This document shows positions 46,148 through 56,669 of a DNA stretch of 64,000 bases, piece by piece. The notes beneath the pieces are model-generated. The model ran no database searches. It saw only the letters and a list, made by a program, of their open reading frames with translations, and was not told the origin of the DNA. The DNA comes from Pseudoneurospora amorphoporcata (Eukaryota; Ascomycota; Sordariomycetes; Sordariales; Sordariaceae). Each line of letters opens with the position of its first letter. Position 1 is the first letter of the stretch. Location: assembly GCA_033297205.1 (NCBI GenBank), contig MU859120.1:62001-126000 (forward strand). The letters run 5' to 3'. The position numbers were made by a program, and so were the translations under genes.

Positions 46148-48778
46148 TTACATCATCTCTTCAAATTCTGAATCGACCCAATCCTCCTCTTCTGGTCCTT
46201 CAAGAGACGGCTCATTCAGCATAGGTCCGAGAAACTTGTCTTCGGGGTGAGAAAGCATTTTGTCGTAATCCTGGATAGTTTCGAGGAAGAAAGTCACGTC
46301 CTTGCGGTAGGGTGCAACTACTTCTCTGTAAACTTTGGAAACAAGGACCAGGAACTCCATCATCTTGCTTTCTCCTCCCACAGGGTCGAGCGCTGTGGAG
46401 AATATGTAGCCCGCTACGAAGGGGAGCTGATGCTCCCTCTCTATCCAAGTCGGCCCGGCGACCCGGTTAAAGTACGGATCCACGGCAGTTTTGAGACTAC
46501 GCAAGAAGTCCCAGCATTGTCGATGCATTGCAAGATAATCAACTGACGTTTCAGGGATTTCGGCTTCAATATCAAGGGCCAGCTGGTGAATGAGTTGCGA
46601 TGGCGTGGCCTGAGGCGTTCTCTGTGGATTCGGGCTTTTCTTGCTGAGAATCGCTTGCACATCGTCCACAGACAGCTTGATTCCTTCCATGCTTGGCCTA
46701 TATTGGTTATGAAACATGGAGGATACCTTACCTTGAGCAACGAGAGAGCGTGGTCCTGCTTTGGTGGGCACGAGCTTCCGAGTCTTGTTTCTGGTGCTTG
46801 CAATGAAGCTGGTTGCCGAAAAGCCCATCATCATGCAAAGCTGTTTGTGGTAGTTGTCCCGCTCTGTGGGTGCCGCGCCGACAAAAAACTTGTCTTTACC
46901 GCCTTGCAACCGATAGAAGAGTTCCATATCGTCCCATTTGGCGGCATCGCTAACCAGGTTCTCATTCCACAAGGCGTTGTAGAGATGGCCAGTATAGAGG
47001 ATGCCGCCCCAGCAGCGCTCGAACTGGGCTGCAAGAAGGTGGTAGGTTGTGCGGATGTAGTGAATCCAGAGACCACAGAAAAGCGGATGCATCTTGAGAA
47101 AAGTGTGTTCTTTGTTGTTACGAGAGGTTAGAAGTCCTGTGGACTCGATCACTTTGTATAGCGGGTTCTCAGTGAACCAGCGCGCCGCACTTTGGAGCCT
47201 GATAAGTCGCTTGTCGCCGTCGACTTGATCCCAGCCCTCTGTTGCGCACAATTAGCAATGGACCTGGAAGTTTCAGGGACTGAAGAGGCAGCTCTTACTA
47301 ATGGTTAAGCCCTGATAATACTCCATGTTTTGGGTTATACTGTCATCGATGGCCATATTGTAGCGCATCATGGCCCAAAACGGCTTCTCAGACTGCCGTC
47401 CCAGAACGCGACGTATATCAAGGTGAATGGCTGTAGCAAACCCGAGCCAGAAAGGTATGACTTTGTCTTTGTTGGTAAGGAGAAGACGAAGTCCTCGCAA
47501 GAGTTCGTCCTCGACGGGCATACCAGAATACAGTCCTTCCGGGAGGGCATCCGGAGGGGTGGTGTTGAACCTTCCCATGAGGTCGAATTGGGGCGCAACC
47601 TCCATGAAGGCAGATTTATCTTGCTGCCATTTGACGTCCGCAGGTGCTGAATCATAGTCGATCGTAAGATCATACCAGCCAAACTTGCCGTTATAAGTCA
47701 CCACCTTGCTTGATGCCCTCGCCTGGTTGATCCATGCTTCAAGAAGAATGAAGGAAACGGCCATAGACTCGTCCAACATGGGTAATGCGTCGAGATTTAT
47801 GTCACAGCCTGGTGTGCGCTTGGTTATATCGATGCCTTGGCTGCTGGCAGCCATTTGGCAGTAGAACACGGACCAGTCCTTGGCCGTCTTCTGGTCCCTG
47901 TTCAAGCGGATGCTATCGGTAGCATCTTCCTCCATGAATCGGGCAATATTGATGGCCGTGTTTGTAGCAATGGCCACGGAAGGCAAAGACAACTCGTCCT
48001 GGGCATAATCCGCCCATAGACTCTTAACCTGCATCCGGAGAGCGCGGACATCGCGAAAGAGGGTAGCAAAGGCGACGAGAGAGGACGCAGCGTCTTCAGC
48101 TTCATAATCGACGACGACGCCCTCATCGACTGTTTCCCTGCCCTTAGCCGCTTCCTCCGAGCTTCCTGTGGTGACTCCTCCAAGGTCAAGATCGGGGGCA
48201 TCATAGAAGTCGAGAAGTTCAAAGGGGTTGGTGGTTGCTGTTATCTTGGGCAGCTGGAGGGCCCTCTTAGCCCAAGAGTCTTTGAACAAAGGCTCGAGAA
48301 CATGGCGAACCTTCTCTAGAACTGAGACGAAGTAGGAGTGGTTCTCGTTGGACTCTAGCTTCAGGGCGCGGCCATGTTCCTGGAGGAGCTGGGCGAAACC
48401 CTTGCGCACCGTGATGGCGCGCTCAATAGCAGTTGGGACGCCGGCCGGAATCTCAACGATTTTTGCCTCGTTCAACCTGGTACCGATGAACTCGGCGAGC
48501 GGCACAAAGTTTTTAAGCGCCAACACATACTTTCGCCTCGTTTGCGACTGGTCTGAAAAGTTATCAGCGTGCCCGTGCGCTTGCGCCTTTGCCGATTTTC
48601 GGGCTTTGCCCTTGAGGCGAGCGCTCTTGAGGTTGGGATTTGTGGGAGAGACCGAGTGGGAAGCGAGGAGTTCGGCGGCGCAGCCGAGTGTCTTTCCGGT
48701 CTGGGCTAGCCACGAAGCAACAACATCAGTATCATGCTTGTACTGACGATATGTACTGTAAAGATTGCTTGGCAACAT
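46148..48778 (-). CDS. DUF6604-domain protein, fungal, function unknown
   Basis: Predicted 856-aa protein. Exons on the minus strand: 48778-47299 and 47238-46148 (60-bp intron with a TTGCTAAT branch site). The N-terminus (SNLYSTYRQYKHDTDVVASWLAQT) has the Y-x-x-YK-x-D-T...WL pattern of the fungal DUF6604 domain. A basic linker with KARKSAKAQAHGHADNFSDQ follows, then a long, probably helical region (VPLAEFIGTRLNEAKIVEIPAGV, the LRMQVKSLWADYAQDELSL segment). The C-terminus is acidic (EGPEEEDWVDSEFEEMM). No signal peptide, membrane segment or catalytic motif is evident. Such proteins are widespread and variable in filamentous fungi and have no assigned role. The stop may be a recent truncation (see findings). 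Confidence 0.75.
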
Positions 48779-49133
48779 CGTGACCTATCGAGAGGGTGAG
48801 GTGGTCAGGTCCATGTTTGTGGGCATGCATTGGTGGCAGGCAAGATCCCGAAAAGGCAGCAATGGTAGAGCTTGGGGCAGATGGAGAGTGAATATTTGGG
48901 TAGGCGTTAACAACTACTAACAAACCCAAATATAAAATATGCATAGATATGTTATTTTCTCTATAAGCTCATGCACAGCACCACCCACCAACCTGCACAA
49001 AAGTCGCGACGATGCCCTGGTGCAGTGTTTTTATGGATCCAAATCCTCCTCTTGGCACAGCAACCACTCATCCTTATGTGCAAACAAGAACCACATCCAT
49101 TCGCGTAATTTATCACCAAGTTGGCCATCTCCA
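48779..49133. other. Short intergenic region between DUF6604 and Hsp70-like genes
   Basis: 355 bp between tandem minus-strand genes. An A/T-rich patch (AAATATAAAATATGCAT, about 48928-48944) could be the DUF6604 promoter. No other feature is seen. Confidence 0.45.
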
Positions 49134-51127
49134 TCACGTCCCTTTCATCTTGGAGCCTTCGTGGTTCCAGTCGACAGATATAGGTTCATGATTACCCGAG
49201 AACTTCTGGCCACCAAACCACAATTCGAACCTCAAATCAGCCGGCGCGACAATCACCCTGACATCAAATTGACAGATGTAGAAGGTCACGCCGCGGGACC
49301 AGCAAGTTCCTCTCTTGTTGACTTTGACAAGCTGATCTTGCTGGACTCCTTCCAGGTTGCTTTTCACTTCGCAAAGCATATACGTTCCATCTGCAAGACA
49401 TGTCAGCCAGGGACTCGCCACATGCTAAATCTGGTGGGTGTCGGGGACCAACCTTGCTTCATGCTACTGGGTAACTCTGAGGGATCCTTGTGGGAGATGA
49501 CAATTTGAGAGTTCCAAGCCCTTGTAGTCTCCGTTGCGGCAAGCCGTATCTGAAAGGATTTCACCAAAAACGCGTTGGGGTTTACCTGGTCACCCTTTTT
49601 GATGAGCCACTGGATTTGGTTCACGGCCCATTTCTTGCTTGGCTCGAATGGGTCGGGGCGGATGTCTTCGTTGCTGTGCATGGCGGGCACGTATACCTCC
49701 TGGACGATGACGCCGTAACTTGCTCGAGCAATGCGGGTTGACAACACCGAGGTGGCTCCTCTCGATTCCCATCTCTGTTGCCGGTCAAGGAGAAGGCCTC
49801 TCACCACCACCAGCTGAGGGTCATTGCATGGGATGATTGCCACTTGGTCGCTCGCGTTGGGATGTTGGTGGGCGAGAAATCGCTGCTGGAGCTGGTCACG
49901 GACGTAGGCTGAGCTGCCCAGTCCTCCCGAAAGAACCATGTATTGCACCTGGTGCAGGTGTCCCATGGTTCTGAGCCATTCCAGCTCGCCCAAGATTCTG
50001 TTCACGATACCCTCAATTTGCGGATCAAACAGTGATTGCATTTCTTGACTATTTTCAGGCCAGCAAGTCAATTGTGGAATCACTAGAGGGTCTCGTCTGA
50101 CAGCAGATACTCACAGAGTGAAAACCATCTTTCCGTTCTCGATCCCCAGGCCAGCGTGGCTAAAGTTATACGCCAACCCTTCGATAGGAATCCTGAACAG
50201 CGCTTGCATATACGCCCTTTCGCCAAACTTGTGCTTCACTGTCCGAAACTGGTGGCTTCTCGCCAGGCGCAAGGGCAAACCAGGAGGTATATGCGCCGCA
50301 GCATCCGGACAGGCATCCAACCTCTGTGATACCAAGCGCATAAACAACCGATCGATCAGTGTAGCTCCTATCCCTACACCATTGACGGCATGCAACGAAG
50401 CCATCTGCGGGATCGCCACGTCGGAGGAGGTGACCTGCATCAGCGCCAAATCAGTCGTTCCACCACCAGCATCAACAGTGAGAAAGACACTCCCCATGCT
50501 AAAGCTAACGGCACTCGTTTTGAGCGTGGCCACAGCCGCCGCCTCGGCTTCGGTCAGATCGACCTGCGCAGAGTGCTTCGGGCCTTCGATCCCAAACCCT
50601 GCCTCTCTGATCACCTTCTTGAACGAGTTGACGATACTTTGACTCGTCCAGGTGGTGGGAACGCTAAAGAGGAACTCCACTGCCAGGTCTGTCCAGTCGT
50701 CACCTACTCCGCGTCGCCCGATCTGCGTCTCGATGGACTCCCTGATGTGGGCGTAGACCTGCCGGAGAAAGTCGGTCACGAACTGCTGCGCTTCGGAGAC
50801 GCTCTGCGGTGCGCTGGTGAGGCCTTGCTGCTGCGCGTCTGCCAGTGTATCCGCGTCCATGAAGATCTTGAAGAATTCCCGGCGAATTTTCCCGCCGCCA
50901 GGAACCCCGGCTTCAAGCTCGTCGTCGGCACACATGAAACCCCATGACGAGAGAGTGCCGTTGGCGTTGTAGACCAACGTCGTTGGCACCTTACGTTCAC
51001 CTCGGTCACCGCTGCCAGGCCAGTCGCTGATCACCTGAATGGGGGTCCTGGGCGTCATCCATGCCACACCCGTATATGTGGTACCTAGGTCGATAGAGAC
51101 AGTAATATCCGGGCTGTTTGGATACAT
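49134..51127 (-). CDS. Hsp70-like ATPase (fungal HSPA12-type)
   Basis: Predicted 621-aa cytosolic protein with an actin/Hsp70-fold nucleotide-binding domain. Exons on the minus strand: 51127-50115, 50048-49453, 49390-49134. Phosphate-1 loop ITVSIDLGTTYTGVAW is at residues 8-23, phosphate-2 loop LTVDAGGGTTDLALM is in the middle, and the adenosine motif VLSGGLGSSAYVRDQL lies past residue 350. The canonical Hsp70 substrate-binding beta sandwich and EEVD tail are missing. The C-terminal part is a divergent beta-rich region unlike DnaK, as in HSPA12 relatives. The second intron needs a GTTGGT donor, unusual but the only one keeping the MKQ-DGTYMLCEVKSNLEG reading. Such genes are expanded in filamentous fungi; their clients are unknown. 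It sits head-to-tail with the DUF6604 gene. Confidence 0.85.
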
Positions 51128-51883
51128 CTTGAGATCGATATGGGTGAAAAGCTTGGTTGGTGTATGTCAAAGCATGTGGTGCTGAAGACTGATCTTTGGA
51201 AAATAAAGACACCTTTGACTTGAGCTTGGATATACTTCAGGCCCCCCTCGAGCTCGAGTGCGCGAGAGACAGCCAGAGCTAGCTCGTAGCTTACTACCTG
51301 ATATGGGAGTGGCCCAAAAAGCCCAGGGCTGCCTGCATCACGGAGGCGAAGCTCCAGATGCAGCGGAACCTGTAGAAGCCTAACCATGTCTCCGCGGAGG
51401 CAGAGAAAACAGGAAGGTTGGGCGGCTCAAAGTGGTCTACGTTCGTTTCATACAATGTGACTGGTTGATGGGAGTGGCTGCTCAGGGATCCTGTCGTGCA
51501 CGTATTCGACAAAGACAAGGCCACCAATTGCTGGAGAAAAAAATATGCGATTGGCCGTCCACGAGGGCCTGGATCTTCATTATTGCCATGTTTCCATTAC
51601 GGGACAAGGAGAAGTTGTGGCACGATTTTGTTATCAGTCATTTTCGTGGCGGTCCAGCTGAGCTGTACCGAACAATATGCAGCCATATCACACAGTGTGT
51701 AGCGTTTCTCCTGGCTCAACAAGGCTCTGAGCAGGTGTTCCTCCCTGATTAAATCTTATTTCATCTTTTGAAAGGACTCCTCCGCCCAGTCCTCTTTCGC
51801 AGAAAAAAAAAAAAAAAAAAACTAAAAAAAAAAACTGTCATCCCTCGGAGTTCCTTTGGGCGTTGTGCTTTTCATCTTTCACC
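51128..51883. other. Divergent promoter region with poly(dA) tracts
   Basis: About 750 bp between the Hsp70-like gene (-) and the membrane-protein gene (+). Two A runs, 51803-51821 (19 A) and 51824-51834 (11 A), end about 50 bp before the start codon. Such tracts exclude nucleosomes and are common in fungal promoters, or may be transcribed leader. No gene is supported. Confidence 0.55.
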
Positions 51884-53457
51884 ATGGCCCAGCCTTTATC
51901 TACCACGCAGCTACTTGCTACAACTGATCTCAATACCGGTGGCCCACCAATCACATATACGGCAGAATATGTATACGGTAGTCAAGCAATCACGTCTACT
52001 ATTCCTGGTTCTCAAGGGCCCCAAGTGGTTATATCCGCGACCTTGTTATCCATTGTTGGAGAGCGCCCAAGTGGTCTTCCGGCGGCAATATCCCCGAATG
52101 CACCAGCAACCATCTATTTGCCATTTTCACCAAGCCCGGGCGTAGTGTCCACGGAATCCACATCATCACTAACCGCCCCGTCGACATTGACATCGGCACC
52201 GGTTACAACATCCCAATCAGAATCAAGTTCCAGCCTTGCGACCACCTGCAGTTTCACTGTCAATGGAACAAGCACCGGTTATGATCCATCCTGCAAGCCT
52301 ATAAACTCGCCAAAACCGGCTAAAGGACGGGGTGGAGTGAGCTCTGGTGCAGCGGCCGGCATAGCTATCGGCTGTCTCATCGCCGGTCTTCTCCTCGGCC
52401 TTGCCGCCGCCTTCTGCTTCTTCTCGAGGCGAAAGCAAAGACACGTGGGCCATGATGGCGATGTTACCCATGTTGCCACGACACCCTCCAAAGATTCGTC
52501 CTACGCACAGGTCGGATCAGGGATGCAGAACCAGGACGAGAAAGGCATGCCCCAACTGAAGCACTTTCTTCTCGATTCCCTCTCCGATCAGGAGCTCGCC
52601 GCCGAGCTTCGCGACCGACACAACCTCATCCAGCAACACGTCGAGAACCACTACCACTTCCACCCCTTGGATGTTAGACGTGTGAATCGCCAGAGCCTTC
52701 TTGCGGCGCTCTCCCAGCTAGGTTTGGGCCAGGCTGGCAGTGAAGGCCCCCCAGCCGAAACGATCGTCTCACTCGCCTTGGATCCAGACACAAGACAGAT
52801 AGCTCTGCAGCACGTCTTATCCACAGTCATCTTCACGAGCATCGATCCCAGTGCCCGGAGCCATCTATCCATGCTGCCCACGTCGGTGGCGGCGTTCCTG
52901 CAGTCCATTGCCCCCGATGAACAGCACGGAATCGGAAGACAGGTGGATTCTCAAGGTTCGTTTCCCCACCCTCCAAGTCCCCGAAACTTCCACTGACAAA
53001 AGTCTGAATAGCTTCCACCCTAGCCCTCCACTGGTGGCGTGTCCTCTCCGCCTTCTTACTGCACCCCCAACGCACCCAACGGACAGCTCTGACTCCGTCA
53101 GACGCAGCGCTCGCGCCCCAGGCTGCTGCTATAGCACAGGCGCTGAATCGCTTCCTGCTGTACTTTGTCGAGGACTCGGACACAGCCCGGTTTCAGCAGG
53201 AAAGTCACCTGCGGGAAGTCATCGCCGAGTGTGCCAAGTTTGGGTACGTGCTGTTTTCACAGCCAAGTGACTGGTGTTTCTTGCACGTCGCTGGGCATGA
53301 GCAAGTGGCCGGTTCAGTTCGCGGCTATCGAGGGAAGGTAGTGATCGCCGCTGGTCTGGTTAAGCATACTGATAAGGACGGAAGACGGTTGGGTGGAAGT
53401 GCGCAGACAAGTGGGACGTTAGTGGTTCCGCCTGAGGTTGGGTGGCGGACTGAGTGA
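51884..53457 (+). CDS. Single-pass membrane protein, Ser/Thr-rich, unknown
   Basis: Predicted 505-aa protein. Exons are 51884-52955 and 53012-53457, with a 56-bp GTTCGT...AATAG intron. The start is the ATG in TTCACCATGG; the frame upstream is open only from a TTG. Residues 1-160 are Ser/Thr/Pro-rich, with one pair of cysteines (TTCSFTVNGTSTGYDPSCKP). One strong membrane helix follows (GIAIGCLIAGLLLGLAAAFCFF, about residues 168-190), capped by a basic SRRKQR stop-transfer. A cytosolic part of about 310 residues includes HHFHP-type histidines (VENHYHFHPLDVRRVN) and a helical C-terminal domain. The layout resembles wall-stress sensors (Wsc/Mid2), but no N-terminal signal peptide is visible. The cytosolic domain is unrecognised. 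Confidence 0.7.
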
Positions 53458-54734
53458 GGTTGTCATGCGTCAGTTGACGGAGGCGAGTCAGGCTTAGGTT
53501 GTTGCAATTTGGTAAGGCATTGGATACACAGGCGAGGATAATGGGCATCTCATTTGGAGTGCAATACGCCTGCTTGGGTGGAGAGAACGGGCAGTTTCCA
53601 AGCAGGCAAAGGGGGATTCTGTCGTTGACCAATCTCTACAGCACCATCTGATGGTCAACTTTCAAGCCGCATCCGAAGTCCCTGTTGTCATTGGTTTCCG
53701 TGATCATGCTTAACCAGAACGTTGGGCAGTTCTCAACCGAGACCTCCCTTCTTTTCCCGACTACCTACCTTAAAACACTGTAATCTTCCTCATCGCATGT
53801 GAGTGACGGACAAGGCTCTCGCATGTGCTAATTAGCTTCCACTGGCACTGTACCCCTATCCGTATAAGTAGATTTGCAAGGGGGGTGAAAGACGGCACTG
53901 GTTTGAGGGTGAGACCTCCAACACTTGAAGGCAGCCATTAAACGTCGGCTGTGGCGTTTAAAATGGCGGATTCCAGACTTGGTCATACCGTCACACAGCT
54001 CTACACTAGCATTCAGCTTCATACCATGAACGCCTTGGGGATGCTCCCTCTCCTCCCCCTCCCCCCCGGGGAAAGTGCTTTTTTTCAGGCTGCTTGCCTG
54101 TCTAGGTAACCATTGAGAGCTCCTCATCGCAAGGCTTCCTTGTCGATTTCTAACTGGTACACAGGTATCTTAGTTGCATATGGGCTTCTATAAATTCCTC
54201 AACTATTTATTCTGTGTCACCTACCTGTGCTACCATCCTTTTCAACTCCTTGGGTGTTCCTAGCCAAGTTTGGATGGATCAGGCTCTCAGGTCAACAACT
54301 TCAGGATGGCCACTCAACCTTGACCTGGCTGGAATACAATACTGAGTGCCATATTGCATTCATTATCTCTAGTCTGGCTGCAACCTTCCCATATCGATAG
54401 CCAAAGCCGGGCTACTCATTGGAGCTCCAGACTTGCAGCTGAGTGTTGTCTTGGGCCAACCTGGTCGACCGTCGTTCCAGGTCTTCCCCGCCTTCTCGTT
54501 TCCCTTTCTTCAAACGACAAGTTGTAAACACCCAAGGTCCAAGCGCGATTGACTCTTGCTTACTTCTCCAAGACCTAAATCTTTACCTGTTCTGTTGTGT
54601 CAAACCTTTTTTTTCCTCTGCTGCCTACCTTAGGTAGTCGATCTCCAACTACCGGTATCACTCTCACCGCGGTCACTCTCACCGCTCCCCACCAACCCCC
54701 AAGTCTCTAGACTCACCTTCCACTCAGTACCAAC
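53458..54734. other. Intergenic region with long pyrimidine-rich leader
   Basis: About 1.3 kb without a gene. A CTACCTACCTTAAAA element lies at 53761 and a palindrome at 54625-54637. The last 300 bp before the next gene are C/T-rich. Confidence 0.45.
54625..54637. repeat. CTACCT-T-AGGTAG palindrome
   Basis: Two 6-bp arms are perfect inverted copies around a central T, about 100 bp before the start codon of the next gene. See the finding on the recurring motif. Confidence 0.55.
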
Positions 54735-56159
54735 ATGGAAGAAGTAACGGGAATACCCCCCAGCATCACGCTCTCCCACAAATCCCTCCTCTTCAGCATC
54801 CCCCTCGACCACGCCTCGACGGCTCCCACAGTCCGCCCCTGTCTTGAGCTAACACGATCATGTATCGTCGACCTGGAGGAGTTGATCAAGCTCTGCAATG
54901 AGAACCTGCCACTGATGAGGACGAAACCGGCGGTCTTCCGGCGTACCAACGATGTCATTGAGAGCGCTCGAAGCCAAGTATCACAAGTTTGTCACTTGCT
55001 GGAGAGAATGGCGACGTCCGGGCGGCCGGGGTCTTCCGCATCGCATGATGACCATGGAAGCGATGGCCAAGGTGGTGGCCAGGTTCATATGTCTTTCAAA
55101 AACCGCTGGGGACGGTTATCCACCGACGCTCGCAACCTGATCAGCACTCAGCAACCGCTTGTGGCCAAAGAGCAAGGTGCGGTGCTGAACGAGTTGAATT
55201 TTATGAGGCAGCTGGTGCTTATTGCTCCTAGTATTGTCAATGGACCAGGACCAGGACTGGGACCAACGGCTAGCACGGGCGAGCAAAATGGACAACCAAA
55301 TCGTTCCAAAACGACCGTCTGGAATAACATGGGCCTTCTTGACGAGATAATAGGCGGAGGTGGAGGCGGGGTTCGACCAAAAACACCACAACAACTACAA
55401 CAAACATACATCTATCCTTCCCCCAGGCCCGGGCCCGGAGATAACTTACTCCTACCGCCACCATATCCAGGCACGCCAGGATTAGAATCAAAGTTAAAGC
55501 TGCCCACGCTGCATCACCCTTCTTCGTCGTTGTCATTGTTGTCGAATGTTCCTCGGCCCTCCTCCACAAATGCTTCAAGCACAACTCTATGGAGTCCTAC
55601 TACTGATCCGTCGTTCCAGGAGCTTCCATGCACAGAGACAGGCGCAACAGCAAGCCAGCCCATCAACAACGCATATATCAGGCCTAACACCGCCATACAC
55701 AAGCCATCGCCATCTAGGACGATATTCGACCAAGTCGGAGTTGGATTGCTCTACGGCGATGGCCGTGACCACACAAAATCGCCGTCCCTACAAACATCAA
55801 CGTCAACATCACCAAGGTCGGAGCTACCTGAACTTGGTCCTGGGCCTGTGACTGCCACTACCACTAGAAACACCCTTATCTACAATAACCAACATACCCA
55901 CAACCATAACTACCAGTGTCATCATCATCATCATCACCACCACCACAATAATCATAACTACCAGAGCCAGAACCAGAACTATAACCAAATGGGAGGAATG
56001 CCACAGCAGCAACAGCCACAACCACAACCACAATACGGCTGCAACTGTGCTTGGCAAAAAGGCAATGTCAATGTACGAGTGGTAACGGCTATCAATGAGG
56101 GGGAACCGCAAGAGTTGTCAAGTGTGATGACTTCCCCTGAACCTGTGGAACTACCTTGA
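54735..56159 (+). CDS. Low-complexity protein with nine-histidine run, unknown
   Basis: Predicted 474-aa intronless protein. Residues 1 to about 165 look structured: LTRSCIVDLEELIKLCNENLPLMR and VIESARSQVSQVCHLLERM form probable amphipathic helices, and a second helical part is AVLNELNFMRQLVLIAPS. The rest is disordered, rich in Gly/Pro, then Ser/Thr/Pro. It then has an Asn/His/Gln-rich patch with His396-404, and a PQ-repeat run before YGCNCAWQKGN near the end. Codons use C-ending bases in the front half, supporting translation, while the rear is microsatellite-like (CAT/CAC, CAA). No family was recognised. An alternative is that the coding part ends earlier through an unseen intron. Confidence 0.65.
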   Translation: MEEVTGIPPSITLSHKSLLFSIPLDHASTAPTVRPCLELTRSCIVDLEELIKLCNENLPLMRTKPAVFRRTNDVIESARSQVSQVCHLLERMATSGRPGSSASHDDHGSDGQGGGQVHMSFKNRWGRLSTDARNLISTQQPLVAKEQGAVLNELNFMRQLVLIAPSIVNGPGPGLGPTASTGEQNGQPNRSKTTVWNNMGLLDEIIGGGGGGVRPKTPQQLQQTYIYPSPRPGPGDNLLLPPPYPGTPGLESKLKLPTLHHPSSSLSLLSNVPRPSSTNASSTTLWSPTTDPSFQELPCTETGATASQPINNAYIRPNTAIHKPSPSRTIFDQVGVGLLYGDGRDHTKSPSLQTSTSTSPRSELPELGPGPVTATTTRNTLIYNNQHTHNHNYQCHHHHHHHHHNNHNYQSQNQNYNQMGGMPQQQQPQPQPQYGCNCAWQKGNVNVRVVTAINEGEPQELSSVMTSPEPVELP

Positions 56160-56669
56160 AAGTGGAGTTTCCCTTGCGGTACTGGTTTCTCTAGTCTGAG
56201 TTCGCTCCAAAACAACTTGAAGGGTCTAGGAGGGTCTCAAGTCGACGAGTGGGGCACGCTTCTCATAGCCTTGTCGTCAGAATGGGGGTCGGAATGTGAG
56301 GCTTACTCGGTTCGTGTGTAGAATATGTAGGATGTATAAAGAAGGCTTCGTAATATCCCCACGGGTCAGTGCAATACACGAAACATTTGACGAGACCAAA
56401 AAGTACTGCGGGTGATAACCATGATAATAGTATTCATCTATATGTGTCTGTTATACCGCTGCTCATGCCATACACGGCATGTTTACGTCTATTTGCGGAC
56501 CTGAAGACTAGAGGATATAATTTCAGACGCTGGGAGCTATCAACGAGGGGATTTGAAAAGGGAAGGGCCTCACAACTCCTCGGCTGACCAATCAATCCAC
56601 CAACATGAAAATGGTGCGCGTGTGTTTGCGCTGACAGAACGTTGATGCTCAGCAGCTGTGTTGATAACT
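56160..56669. other. Convergent intergenic region
   Basis: 510 bp between the 3' ends of the histidine-run gene (+) and the PWI/RS gene (-). Nothing distinct is seen. Confidence 0.45.
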
